64,000 bases of DNA from JAPLDB01 sp038230515 (GCA_038230515.1 JBBRND010000001.1:62001-126000), one strand, 5' to 3'; positions 1 through 8,660 are shown, counted from the first letter of the stretch. Notes: generated by a model not told the origin, from the sequence alone. Numbers and translations: made by a program.

Positions 1-450
1 CCTTTTGTGGATATCAGAAAGGCTTGTTACGCAAAATTTCAACAAAACTTAAGAAATGTAAATCCTACATTGGAACATACCTATGACAATCATGTAAAAT
101 TATTCTTCTTTGATGAAGGAATCTTTTTTAGAGAAGCAAATGGAAGTTTTCATGAATTGGGTGGAGAAGACACATCTCCGGATTCTCCAATGACACAAGG
201 ATTCGCAATTGTTGGTAATCGCTGTACCGCTGGAGCTGCAGTTCACGAAATTCTGCATGATCTTGGCTTGCCACACACATTCGATGGAGGGGCAGCTACT
301 GGTAGTCTTTCAAGAAATGCAAGGTTTACCTATAAAGGAAGAGAAACTGAAAATATAATGGATTATACATTTACAAAGGGCGGTGGATTTAATAATGTAG
401 GTGTTAGTTTATATCATTGGCAATGGAAAGTTATTAATGACAAAATCTAA
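1..450 (+). CDS. C-terminal metzincin-type zinc peptidase domain (5' end outside window); candidate T6SS effector
   Basis: The reading frame is open from the first base, so the start lies outside the window. The visible 149 residues contain the zinc motif HEILHDLGLPH (HExxHxxGxxH, with three zinc-binding His and the catalytic Glu) and, about 35 residues later, NIMDY, which fits the metzincin Met-turn. This is the signature of a secreted zinc endopeptidase domain. No substrate can be read from the sequence. The last 14 bases overlap the next gene (ATG inside the stop region), which implies translational coupling. T6SS baseplate genes begin about 2.4 kb downstream, so an effector C-terminal domain fused to a VgrG, PAAR or Rhs carrier is an inference. 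A stand-alone secreted peptidase is the alternative. Peptidase call is strong; effector role is moderate. Confidence 0.75.
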   Translation, partial: PFVDIRKACYAKFQQNLRNVNPTLEHTYDNHVKLFFFDEGIFFREANGSFHELGGEDTSPDSPMTQGFAIVGNRCTAGAAVHEILHDLGLPHTFDGGAATGSLSRNARFTYKGRETENIMDYTFTKGGGFNNVGVSLYHWQWKVINDKI

Positions 451-1093
451 AAAGCGATTTATATTAATATTTGTAGTTGCCCTCGCAATTATATTCAAGA
501 CTAAGGTCGATTCAATGAACTTAATACAAACAAATACTAAAATGAATATTCCTCTTGTAACCAAAGATTTTGAAAAATTTGATTTTGTTCATTATGACAG
601 TATTAAAGCTTATTCGGAGCGAAATCTTGATGATGGCACTCATGTTGTGTATGAGGAACAATCGAATGGATATATAAAAAAAATTTCTATTTCAGATTCC
701 TATTTTATGATTATTAAGCGGTTTTATAAAAATGGTAATATCGCTGCAAAGGGCCTATCGATTAATAATGGGGACTTTTTTAATGGTGTTTGGTATTACT
801 TTGATGAAGCAGGTAAGTTTGTTGGTGAAGTCAATTATGACACCCCATTTGTTTTTACATTTGAAAATCTACTCAATTATCTTCAAAGTCAAAAAATTCC
901 TGTTACTATGTCGAGTGATAAATATGGTTTACCCACTCGAATTTATAGAGAAATTATAGATCAGGTTCCTATTTGGAAAATTGAGTGGATGAAAGATACT
1001 ACTAATATTCCGAATACTATTGAACAGATCAATATTGATGGTAAAACTGGAAAAATCTTAAGTAAAAAGGATTGGAAATATAGCATGGATTAA
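437..1093 (+). CDS. Membrane-anchored or secreted MORN-like protein; candidate immunity partner of the upstream peptidase
   Basis: The start chosen is ATG 437 (MTKSKKRF), which overlaps the peptidase stop by 14 bases. An in-frame start 36 bases further upstream would lie deep inside the peptidase. Residues 7-22 form one hydrophobic segment after a basic tip, so the protein is a signal-anchored or exported protein of 218 residues. Around residue 95-130 it carries motifs of the MORN_2 / YwqK type (YKNGNIAAKG, NGVWYYFDEAG), a repeat common in Bacteroidota. No enzyme motif is visible. The coupling, size and periplasm-facing topology match what is expected of a cognate inhibitor of a toxin delivered to the periplasm. 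That role is inference; the protein is otherwise uncharacterised. Confidence 0.6.
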   Translation: MTKSKKRFILIFVVALAIIFKTKVDSMNLIQTNTKMNIPLVTKDFEKFDFVHYDSIKAYSERNLDDGTHVVYEEQSNGYIKKISISDSYFMIIKRFYKNGNIAAKGLSINNGDFFNGVWYYFDEAGKFVGEVNYDTPFVFTFENLLNYLQSQKIPVTMSSDKYGLPTRIYREIIDQVPIWKIEWMKDTTNIPNTIEQINIDGKTGKILSKKDWKYSMD

Positions 1094-1480
1094 TAGAGTA
1101 GTTGTGCTCGCGCGGCAAGTGTGCAAGCTGGCCCACGTTTTTATTGCCGCCACTTCACAGAGCATTTACTTGTGCAATAGCGAAAACTTACACAGTTTAG
1201 TGAACGCACATTATCCCAACACTCCCCCGCAGTTATAATTTTACGAGCAAGCCATAGCATTAGCTAACTCGCCCACTTCAACGGAATGACCGGCTACGGC
1301 ACAAACTCCATTGCCCTCAAAGACATCCACATTGAGATAAGAAGAAAATTCGGCTTCCTCAAAGGATAGGTCGCTTCATCCCCACATTAATTAAGTGCGG
1401 TCGCCTTGGCGAGCTGTGCGGAGGCCTTGAAACCAATTTTCTTTCCTCTGCACATAATCCCATATAAAAGGAATAGCCCA
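1094..1480. other. Intergenic stretch without an intact gene; short coding-like relic at 1268-1369 (+)
   Basis: No intact gene was found here. One short plus-strand frame (1268-1369) reads like the tail of a protein (core NGMTGYGTNSIALKD, ending FGFLKG then stop), but it has no start and no recognisable family. The stretch is more GC-rich than the preceding gene. It may be debris of an effector cassette lost from the T6SS locus; that is inference. Confidence 0.25.
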
Positions 1481-1835
1481 TCATCCATTCTTCTCATCAC
1501 ACCGGAATACCGTAACTCCTGTTTGCTTTTCATTAACAGCACTACCCTCAATAAGAATGGTATCGCCTAATGAAAGATTTTCATTTTGAATTGCCGGAAT
1601 AGCACATTCCAATGAGCGCATCTCTCCGCCAATGACTTGCTTCTCATTTACAATTCCTCCGCTCTGATTTCCTATTCACAAGATTTAATTACCTATTCCT
1701 CTCATTCGGGAACCCAATCCGCATATCTATCCGCGAATACTCCGTATCTGAAATAGCATTCACCGGAACTGTCTTCCAACTCCATTCGTCTGTGTACCAA
1801 TTCCGGTTATCTCTACATCCATTTTCCGTTTTTTC
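1481..1835 (-). pseudogene. Decayed minus-strand gene remnant in two frames
   Basis: Two adjoining minus-strand frames look protein-like but lack proper starts. One is open from 1835 to a stop at 1689 and contains NWYTDEWSWKTVPVN and RIGFPNE. The other is open from 1675 to a stop at 1481 and contains GDTILIEGSAVNEKQ. They are in different frames, so if they derive from one gene it carries a frameshift and a stop. They could also be two small genes. Neither matches a family I recognise. Opposite orientation to the T6SS genes and a position just behind the effector-immunity pair suggest a remnant of an exchanged cassette. Confidence 0.3.
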
Positions 1836-1950
1836 TTACATAAATAGGTAGCAAAGCAACTTTTTCCGTTTTTACCCATATAATATTCTAAAATAATTAA
1901 ACCAGATTGCAAATTCTCACACTCTCATTTAATCACATAATTTAAAAACA

Positions 1951-2631
1951 ATGTCATCACAGCAATTAACCATTCGTCCTGATGCAAAAGACGATGCCGC
2001 AAACAAAAACAAAGAACCCAAACAGCCCGCATTTGCCAATGAAATAGAACAGGCATGGCAACTGTATCGCGAACAACTACAACGTAATTTTGAATTGATG
2101 AAAATCATCAGCGACCAGCAGCAAGTCATAAGCCGTTTCGTTACTAATGGCATTCCTCAGCCGCAAACCCCCGCTTTGGAAGCAGCACAACCTGCACCGC
2201 CTGCCATTCCTGAGCCCATTGCGGAATTAAAATCCATTCCTCTTCGTCATTTCAATCAGCTCCAGCAAATCTTCAAACTCATTGATTCCCGCACTGTTCG
2301 CAATGATGGTGTTCAGCATTTAATAGAAATGATTTTTGCAATACATCAGCTTGATGAAGTGTACCCCGACAAGTTGTACATGCACATGGCCATTCCCGAT
2401 TCTACCGGCTACCGCCATTCCCGTCATCTTCAAAAACTCGGACTGATTAAAAACAGAAAAGGAAAACTCACGCTAACCAATTTGGCAATCGTTCTCTTGC
2501 AGTTCCCACTCGAAACCGTTGAAGATTTCAAACTGCTTATTGAGAAAATAAAAGCAGAAGGTGTTTCTATCAGCAATTATGATAGTACTGATACCTGTTC
2601 ATGGTTTGAAAGGCAAGCCAAAAAACAATAG
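1951..2631 (+). CDS. Uncharacterised protein with C-terminal winged-helix-like segment
   Basis: The 226-residue product is soluble and has no signal peptide. Residues 1-90 are charged and Q/P-rich (a low-complexity linker PAPPAIPEPIAE lies near 85), and part of 25-60 is likely helical. Residues 95-215 look like a folded domain. Within it, HSRHLQKLGLIKNRKGKLTL resembles the recognition helix and wing of a winged-helix domain. The gene lies upstream of the DUF4123 and TssE-F-G genes on the same strand, but a hairpin at 2726-2744 may separate them. It is not a known T6SS core component to my knowledge. DNA binding is only a suggestion. Confidence 0.6.
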   Translation: MSSQQLTIRPDAKDDAANKNKEPKQPAFANEIEQAWQLYREQLQRNFELMKIISDQQQVISRFVTNGIPQPQTPALEAAQPAPPAIPEPIAELKSIPLRHFNQLQQIFKLIDSRTVRNDGVQHLIEMIFAIHQLDEVYPDKLYMHMAIPDSTGYRHSRHLQKLGLIKNRKGKLTLTNLAIVLLQFPLETVEDFKLLIEKIKAEGVSISNYDSTDTCSWFERQAKKQ

Positions 2632-2725
2632 CATCGGTTTCAGTCAGCAAGCACAACAACACGAACAAAAATCGTAATGGCGATTCATGAATCTCCATTA
2701 CCGCAATTAATTCCTCACCCAAAAA

Positions 2726-2744
2726 GCCAACCCCCAAGGTTGGC
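2726..2744. terminator. Hairpin, probable intrinsic terminator
   Basis: A 7-bp perfect stem (GCCAACC / GGTTGGC) with a 5-base loop is followed on the plus strand by a T-rich run and preceded by five A residues. It lies between the 226-residue gene and the DUF4123 gene and could end transcription in both directions. Confidence 0.5.
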
Positions 2745-2816
2745 GTTTGTGTTTTTACCCACCCTTCCCGGCAATTCACTTTTTTAGTTGAGAAAATAAA
2801 TTTAAGTTTGCCAATC

Positions 2817-3446
2817 ATGAAACAACTCTACGGCTACCTCCTCTTCGATGCCGCCAAAGCCACCGAAGAAAAACTAAACATCGCACAAGAGCAAACTAAA
2901 ATATTTATCTCCCTCTACCGCGGCCGCAGCGAAGAAAACCTTGCCGTTGTAGGTCCCTACCTGTTCCCATTCCCACACTCAATAGAATTTTCCCAATTCA
3001 TTTTACAATCCGGCTGGGGAAATGCATGGGGACTCTTCGCCTTCACCAAACAAACAATAGAAGAAACCAACCTCCACTTCCGCAAATTCCTCCTCGTAAA
3101 AACCGAAAAAGGAGAAGAACTCTACTTCCGCTTCTACGATCCCCGCGTACTCAGAATATTCCTGCCCACCTGCGATGAAACCCAGTTGAAAGAATTCTTC
3201 GGCCCCATCGAAAAATTTATCTGTGAAGACGAAGACAAAGAATTTGCAATAGAGTTCACACTTCTAAACAATCAACTAAACACGCGCAGGTTTCCCGCCC
3301 AGGAATTTTTTGACTCAGTGCCGAAAGACACTCCATCACAATCCGCACCCACAGCAACAATTGACTCCCCCATAAAAGTAGATCACGAAGCCATTCGTAA
3401 AAAGCAAAATCGCGAACCTGAAAAATCAAGATGGGGCAAGTTCTGA
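2817..3446 (+). CDS. DUF4123 family protein, T6SS effector-loading adaptor
   Basis: Start ATG 2817 (MKQLYGYLLFD) is preferred to the GTG-type start 9 bases upstream. Residues 1-145 match the DUF4123 pattern: an N-terminal MKQLYGYLLFDA strand, SGWGNAWGLFAF at about 65, and the hallmark RFYDPRVLRIFLPTC at about 105. The C-terminal 40 residues are polar and probably disordered. In Proteobacteria, DUF4123 proteins (Tap/Tec, VasW-like) act in the cytoplasm to load a specific effector onto VgrG and are usually encoded beside that effector. Here the gene sits between a metzincin/MORN pair and TssE-F-G, supporting a role in effector loading. Which effector it serves cannot be seen. Confidence 0.8.
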   Translation: MKQLYGYLLFDAAKATEEKLNIAQEQTKIFISLYRGRSEENLAVVGPYLFPFPHSIEFSQFILQSGWGNAWGLFAFTKQTIEETNLHFRKFLLVKTEKGEELYFRFYDPRVLRIFLPTCDETQLKEFFGPIEKFICEDEDKEFAIEFTLLNNQLNTRRFPAQEFFDSVPKDTPSQSAPTATIDSPIKVDHEAIRKKQNREPEKSRWGKF

Positions 3447-3555
3447 TCAGCACCTCCGCAAAATTCCTTTTTATTAATTGCAATTGAATTCCACTTTTGT
3501 ACTTTCGTACCTGATTAAAAGCTAAGGAAACGTTTTTCTTCAATCCGCATTCCAA

Positions 3556-3993
3556 ATGTCAGCTCCATTTCTCCGTCTTCCCTTAAACTGCGAACGCGTC
3601 ATTGAAGGCGATAACTTAGAGCAATGCTCCCTCAAAGATTCCATCGAAAATCACGTCAAGCTTATTCTCATCACCAAGTTTGGCGAAAACCGTTTCAATC
3701 TCTCTTACGGTTGTGAAGTATGGGAATTCGATTTTCAACGCATCGCATCCTTCAATGCATGGCGCGATAAAATTGTAGTATCAGTAAAAGAATCCATCAA
3801 AAGCAATGAGAAGAGATTGTATGAAGTAATGGTAAAGCTCGTAGTCGAAGACGAAGAAGCAATCAACTCATCCAAAAAAACTGTAGTCGTCCGCAAGCGC
3901 CTTCGCTTCGACATCACAGCCAAGCTCAAACTCACCGGCTCATCAATAAATATTTCCCCCACGCTTTACATAAGTCCATTCTCCGTTGATTAA
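3556..3993 (+). CDS. tssE: TssE, gp25-like T6SS baseplate protein
   Basis: The 145-residue product has the GPW/gp25 signature: NRFNLSYGCEVWEFDF at about residue 50, followed by a helix and a predicted beta tail. Members of this family (phage T4 gp25, TssE) form the wedge of the baseplate on which the contractile sheath assembles. The length is normal for TssE. It lies 30 bases before tssF and shares strand and order with the baseplate genes tssF and tssG, so an operon is likely. It acts in the cytoplasm at the inner membrane. Confidence 0.8.
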   Translation: MSAPFLRLPLNCERVIEGDNLEQCSLKDSIENHVKLILITKFGENRFNLSYGCEVWEFDFQRIASFNAWRDKIVVSVKESIKSNEKRLYEVMVKLVVEDEEAINSSKKTVVVRKRLRFDITAKLKLTGSSINISPTLYISPFSVD

Positions 3994-4023
3994 AAATATT
4001 TTTCTTTAATTTCTAATTTCATC

Positions 4024-5874
4024 ATGAGCTATCAATCCAAAGACAATATCAAACTCAGTATGATGCGCCATGCGGTTACCCACTGGGGCCTGGCAGAAGA
4101 AGATTTCAGCTCGTTCGATCCCATTGTCGAACTGCTCATAGAATCATGCTCCAACGAATTGTTCAAAGTCAACAATGAAATTGAAGCATCCCATGGGCGC
4201 ATCCTCGAGCGGCTTGCCGCCTTGCTTGCACCGGAAATGATGACCAACTTCAAACCATCACATGCAATTGCAAAAGCGCATCCCAATAAAGATCGGCAAA
4301 TCATCGGCATGGAAAACATGCAGCTCTTCTTTCAGAAAAAAATAGCATCCAAAGTTGATGGCCCTCTCGACACCAACCTCGATCTCTTTTTCATTCCATG
4401 TTTTAAAACAACTCTTATTGATGCAAGCGTAGTTGCAATGGCATCTCACCGCGAACTTTACACGGTAAATGAATTTGTGAAAGAGCGCGTAGCCACCTCC
4501 ACCGGCACCCCACTTGCACCTTACACAATTCACCTCGGCATAAAAATCAACGATCGGCTGAAAGATCTCGACACACTCACTTTTTATTTCGACTGGAAAA
4601 ATCTTTTAGAGAAGCGCGTGTTATACGATTCACTCGCGAATGCAAAATTTTTTATCGGTGATAAAAAAATCCCTATTCACCAGGGACTTGTTCACCAGGC
4701 AACCTATGATGAAGCAGACTACATCCGCAGCATACAAGGCAACACCCAGATTCCGGTTCTCCAAAATGAGATGAATGAGTTTTACAAAAATCGTTTTCTC
4801 ACGCTGAACTTGGGCGAAGTGAAAGACTATTTGCAGCAACACAAATCTCTTTATCCAAAAGTATTTGATGATTGTTTCAATGCCGATGATCTCTCCGAAC
4901 TAAAAACAAGTTTGCTCTGGATAAAGATGCAACTGCCCGTAAACTTCGATCGGGAGAAAACAGAAAACACACTCATGTTCCTGAATTGTTTTCCCGTCAT
5001 GAATTTAAAACCGAACGAGCTTCGATATAAAACAGAAGGTCCCGTAAATATTATTCCGCTTTATACAAGTGATAATTTTTTCGAAGTAAAAGAAGTAACC
5101 AACGCTTCCGGAAAAAATCTTGCTTCTGCCGGCAACCGTTCAGAAAATGAAACGATAGGCACTTATATGCTTCGCGATACCTCGGCTGCACGCTTTGACC
5201 AGCGCAGCGCGAAAGACTACATTCACTACCTCGTAGAATTGCTCCGCGATGAAAGTGCGGTGTTTTCAGGATTGGGAAGAGAATTTGTTTCCAATCTCAT
5301 CAAAGACATTAATCAAAATATTTCTCTGCTCGAGCAAAAAGTAAAACTCACCGGCAACGCGAAAGACCGTGCAAATGCTTATCTCATAATCAATCCCTTT
5401 GTTCCTGGCGATAATGTTTTCATTGGCTACTACACCACCAATGGCGAATCAGCAAACAAGCTCCGGCTCAGCACCCGACTTTCGGTTTATTCAGGTGATA
5501 TTCTTTCTGACTCTGCAAAACTCGTAAGCATTACCACAAGTGGTCGTGAGCGCATGAATCAATCGGAATCCATACAGGCATATAAAACAGCGCTTCTTAC
5601 GCATAACAGCATAATCACAAAGGGCGATATCGTCCACTATTGCAAGTATGAACTGGGAAGTCAGTTGCAGGAAGTAAATGTGAAAAGCGGAACCATGACC
5701 GGTGTTGGCGAAAAACATGGCATCATAAAAACAATTGATGTAAACATTAAGCTCGCAGATCAGTATGCGCTCTTGCCTGAAGAACTTGAAGCAATCAGTT
5801 CTCGATTAAGAAGCACACTCGAACTTCGTTCACCAATGGATTATACTTATCAGATACTTTTCAGCAAGAATTAA
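4024..5874 (+). CDS. tssF: TssF, T6SS baseplate wedge subunit
   Basis: The 616-residue protein begins with helices (LLIESCSNELFKVNNEIEAS, RILERLAALLAPEM) that match the TssF/VasA pattern of a helical N terminus that packs on TssE and TssG. The length is normal for the family. TssF2-TssG forms the core of the wedge (homologous to T4 gp6/gp7). The central part is predicted beta-rich with the usual conserved C-terminal half (RGRERMNQ-like region near 515). Gene order tssE-tssF-tssG is conserved in many T6SS clusters. The divergence from proteobacterial TssF fits subtype iii of Bacteroidota. Confidence 0.85.
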   Translation: MSYQSKDNIKLSMMRHAVTHWGLAEEDFSSFDPIVELLIESCSNELFKVNNEIEASHGRILERLAALLAPEMMTNFKPSHAIAKAHPNKDRQIIGMENMQLFFQKKIASKVDGPLDTNLDLFFIPCFKTTLIDASVVAMASHRELYTVNEFVKERVATSTGTPLAPYTIHLGIKINDRLKDLDTLTFYFDWKNLLEKRVLYDSLANAKFFIGDKKIPIHQGLVHQATYDEADYIRSIQGNTQIPVLQNEMNEFYKNRFLTLNLGEVKDYLQQHKSLYPKVFDDCFNADDLSELKTSLLWIKMQLPVNFDREKTENTLMFLNCFPVMNLKPNELRYKTEGPVNIIPLYTSDNFFEVKEVTNASGKNLASAGNRSENETIGTYMLRDTSAARFDQRSAKDYIHYLVELLRDESAVFSGLGREFVSNLIKDINQNISLLEQKVKLTGNAKDRANAYLIINPFVPGDNVFIGYYTTNGESANKLRLSTRLSVYSGDILSDSAKLVSITTSGRERMNQSESIQAYKTALLTHNSIITKGDIVHYCKYELGSQLQEVNVKSGTMTGVGEKHGIIKTIDVNIKLADQYALLPEELEAISSRLRSTLELRSPMDYTYQILFSKN

Positions 5875-5901
5875 ATTTCCTGAAACAGATTTTCACAAAT
5901 C

Positions 5902-6825
5902 ATGAAACTGAATTTCACAAATAAAAGTTATGCTGATCTCAAAGCAGAATTGGTTGCCAATCTTATTTTGCAATCTACTGATAAGAAAGGCAACCTTGTT
6001 TTCAAACCACTCGGAATAAAGAAACGCGGAGTGCGAAGGGATGTACATCAGTTTTTCGTTGACAGTACAGATGTTCACGCAGAAGAATTTATTGTCATTG
6101 AAGGAAACCGCGAAGGGCTTTATGATACTTTACCCGAAGGACTTTTTCATCAGCCACTAAATCCAAAATCGTTTAAAGAAAAAGACGAGATTATTGAAGA
6201 AATAAAACTGCACCGCAAAGAAGAAAAATCCGCCCGCAAATTCTTTCAGCCGTTCGACAATCAATTTTTTAGTACCCGTATGTTGGTGGAACAGGTAGAA
6301 CACAACTCGCTGCTTGGTTATGCCGATCTACACGAGTTCCGTGCCTTTGACGAGTTCTGGAACCTCGGCTCATTTCTTACAAAGAATCAGAAAGCAATCC
6401 TGTTAAAAATGTTTCCACTTATGCACAGAAAAAGAGGAAACATGAATTTCATTTGCATGCTCATTGCAATGCTTACGGGATTACCAGTTTCTGTAGAGAC
6501 AAAGAAACGGTGGGAAAAAATTTCGAGCGGACAGAAGGAAATGGCATTGGGCAATTGTACCCTTAACGCTGATTCAATAATAGGATCAACAGCACGGAAC
6601 TATGTGATGCATCATACCTTAACTGTCGAATGTAAAAACTGGCAGCAACTTCAGCAAATTATTAGCGGACGCAACCTAAAGGAGGTAATTGTATTTGTGC
6701 TTGATGCGCTGCTCAACATCAATCACGTTTATGCACTAAACCCGGTATGCGAGAATGAAAAAGAACGCTTCCGTATTTCTGATGCTAAGGAAGTTTCATA
6801 TCTGGGATATAATTGTGTGATATAG
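5902..6825 (+). CDS. tssG: TssG, T6SS baseplate wedge subunit
   Basis: The 307-residue product follows tssF by 27 bases. YDTLPEGLFHQPLN at about residue 75 is the conserved N-terminal signature of Bacteroidota TssG, and NQFFSTRMLVEQ follows at about 125. TssG binds two TssF copies to build the wedge. The gene ends the same-strand T6SS run; the next two genes (nfu, mrp) are on the other strand, so this is a boundary of the T6SS locus. Sheath, tube, ClpV and membrane-complex genes are not in the window and would have to lie upstream or elsewhere. Confidence 0.8.
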   Translation: MKLNFTNKSYADLKAELVANLILQSTDKKGNLVFKPLGIKKRGVRRDVHQFFVDSTDVHAEEFIVIEGNREGLYDTLPEGLFHQPLNPKSFKEKDEIIEEIKLHRKEEKSARKFFQPFDNQFFSTRMLVEQVEHNSLLGYADLHEFRAFDEFWNLGSFLTKNQKAILLKMFPLMHRKRGNMNFICMLIAMLTGLPVSVETKKRWEKISSGQKEMALGNCTLNADSIIGSTARNYVMHHTLTVECKNWQQLQQIISGRNLKEVIVFVLDALLNINHVYALNPVCENEKERFRISDAKEVSYLGYNCVI

Positions 6826-6846
6826 TTTGTGTTCTTCTCGAAGGAC

Positions 6847-7107
6847 TTATTCGGATTCTTCCTCCTCTATAGCTTCCACCCCTTTCACCTCAGGAATTAT
6901 TTTCAAAATAGTTTGTTCTATGCCTGCACGCAGCGTCATCGTTCTCATGCTGCATCCACGGCACGCTCCGTGAAAGCGAAGTTTCACAACCATGTCATCA
7001 GTTACCTCAGCCAAACTCACATTTCCGCCATCTGCCTCAAGGTACGGGCGAAGCTGGCTGAGCGCCTCTTCGATGCGTGTAGAAAATTTATGATCCGTGT
7101 GAATCAT
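6847..7107 (-). CDS. Nfu/NifU C-terminal domain Fe-S carrier protein
   Basis: The product is an 86-residue NifU-like domain. The Fe-S binding pair is visible as CRGC at about residue 50, and the YLEADGGNVSL segment before it is typical. Such proteins hold a [4Fe-4S] cluster between two subunits and pass it to target enzymes. The start ATG at 7107 overlaps the mrp stop by one base (TGATG), so the two are translationally coupled. Pairing with Mrp, another Fe-S carrier, supports a shared role in cluster transfer. Confidence 0.88.
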   Translation of the reverse strand: MIHTDHKFSTRIEEALSQLRPYLEADGGNVSLAEVTDDMVVKLRFHGACRGCSMRTMTLRAGIEQTILKIIPEVKGVEAIEEEESE

Positions 7108-8207
7108 CAATGTGCCATCGTCTCCACTTTTTTAGTCGCAGGTTTAGTTGCATTGCGGATAGAAACCTGCCGCACCACTTGATCTGCAACTTCCATAAAA
7201 GCATTTGATACAGCGGTGTTGTCATCTAGCGCAATTGGAATTCCCGTATCTCCACCTTCACGGATAGTTTGCACTAATGGAATTTCTCCGAGGAAAGTTA
7301 CATTTATTTCTTCTGCAAGTTTTTTGCAGCCCTCTTTTCCAAAAATGTAATATTTATTGTTTGGTAATTCTTCAGGAGTGAAGTATGCCATGTTTTCGAT
7401 CAGTCCGAGCACAGGTACATTGATGGCGTCAAGCTGAAACATGTTAACACCTTTGCGCGCATCCGCAAGTGCAACATGCTGTGGCGTGCTTACAATCACA
7501 GCACCAGTGACCGGTACTGCACTAACCAGTGTAAGATGAATATCGCCCGTACCAGGAGGAAGATCAATCAGCATGTAATCAAGTTGTCCCCAATCGGCAT
7601 CTGTAAAGAGTTGTTTCAATGCTTTTGATGCCATTGGTCCGCGCCATGGAATTGCCCGATCAGGATCAACAAGAAATCCTATGGATAAAACTTTCACTCC
7701 GTATTTCTCAACCGGAATCATAAATGTTTTTCCGTCACGCTCGTTTACAAAAAGCCGTTCATGTTCCACTCCAAACATAATGTGCTGAGAAGGTCCGTAA
7801 ATATCTGCATCAATCAACCCCACTTTCGCACCCTTCTTTGCAAGCGCTACAGCAAGATTTGCGGCTACAGTGGATTTTCCTACTCCGCCTTTTCCCGAGG
7901 CGACAGCAATAATATTTTTTACATCAGGGAGCAGCACATCTTCTTTTACTCTTCCGCTTGTGGTGCGGGATGTCATGTTCACATTCACTGCTGCATCCTT
8001 ATCAACAAAATGAATAATGGCATTGATGCAGGCATTCTGAATCATAGCCTTCATGGGGCATGCGGGCGTAGTCAGCACTACAGTGAAACTCACGTTTTTT
8101 CCATCCACCTGAATATCTTCCACCATCTTCAACGTAATTAGGTCTTTTCCGAGATCCGGCTCAATCACATTGGTGAGTGCTTCCGTAACTTGTTCTTTGG
8201 TAATCAT
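7107..8207 (-). CDS. mrp: Mrp/ApbC P-loop Fe-S carrier ATPase
   Basis: The 366-residue product has an N-terminal DUF59 (MIP18-like) domain (residues 1-80, with TTPACPMK) and a P-loop ATPase domain with the deviant Walker A GKGGVGKST at about 106 and MLIDLPPGTGD at about 210. It is known as a scaffold or carrier for [4Fe-4S] clusters. The CxxC pair found in many Mrp proteins after ENMAYF is absent here (TPEELPNNKYYIFG). I believe this is usual in Bacteroidota. A promoter -7 box lies at 8262-8269. It is cotranscribed with nfu. Confidence 0.9.
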   Translation of the reverse strand: MITKEQVTEALTNVIEPDLGKDLITLKMVEDIQVDGKNVSFTVVLTTPACPMKAMIQNACINAIIHFVDKDAAVNVNMTSRTTSGRVKEDVLLPDVKNIIAVASGKGGVGKSTVAANLAVALAKKGAKVGLIDADIYGPSQHIMFGVEHERLFVNERDGKTFMIPVEKYGVKVLSIGFLVDPDRAIPWRGPMASKALKQLFTDADWGQLDYMLIDLPPGTGDIHLTLVSAVPVTGAVIVSTPQHVALADARKGVNMFQLDAINVPVLGLIENMAYFTPEELPNNKYYIFGKEGCKKLAEEINVTFLGEIPLVQTIREGGDTGIPIALDDNTAVSNAFMEVADQVVRQVSIRNATKPATKKVETMAH

Positions 8208-8261
8208 TTCTTCTGAGCGTATATTTTAGATTAAAGAATGAAATGCATCAACAATCTTTTG

Positions 8262-8269
8262 CAAAGATA
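8262..8269 (-). promoter_or_regulatory. Promoter -7 box for mrp-nfu
   Basis: TATCTTTG on the minus strand matches the Bacteroidota TAnnTTTG consensus. It lies 54 bases upstream of the mrp start codon. Confidence 0.5.
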
Positions 8270-8303
8270 GCGAATAGGGCTGTTCTATTCTACATTTTAC
8301 ACT

Positions 8304-8660
8304 CTACATTTTTAATTCCTCCATCGGGTTCCAGAAAAGTTTTTTGAAATCCACTACCTGGTCTTTTTTCACTTTCACTCCTTCTTTTTCTAACAGTTCT
8401 TTCATTTGAGTAGGTGTTCCGAAATGGTGCTTGCCCGTGAGCATACCAATGCGATTCACTATTCGATGTGCGGGAACTTTGGGTTTTACTTGATGCGCCC
8501 CGTTCATTGCCCAACCCACCATACGAGAGCTGCGTGTAGTACCCAAATATTTTGCAATGGCTCCATAAGAAGTTACTCTTCCCTTCGGAACAAGCCGTGC
8601 AACAGCATACACTTGTTCGAAGAAGGAGTCGAGCTTGTTTGCTGAAGATTTTTTTTTCAT
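8304..8660 (-). CDS. Alkyltransferase-like (ATL) DNA repair protein
   Basis: The 118-residue product is the DNA-binding half of the O6-alkylguanine-DNA alkyltransferase family. LVPKGRVTSYGAIAKYLG and SSRMVGWAMN form the helix-turn-helix. The active-site motif PCHR of true MGMT is PAHRI here, so the acceptor Cys is replaced by Ala. That defines ATL proteins, which bind O6-alkylguanine without repairing it and recruit nucleotide excision repair. ATG 8660 is preferred over the GTG just upstream. A longer overlapping minus frame exists but is not coding-like. Confidence 0.88.
   Translation of the reverse strand: MKKKSSANKLDSFFEQVYAVARLVPKGRVTSYGAIAKYLGTTRSSRMVGWAMNGAHQVKPKVPAHRIVNRIGMLTGKHHFGTPTQMKELLEKEGVKVKKDQVVDFKKLFWNPMEELKM

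Noticed and set aside
6829..7182. 117-residue plus-strand frame over nfu
   Set aside because: Antisense to Nfu, which shows the CxxC motif; no protein-like features.
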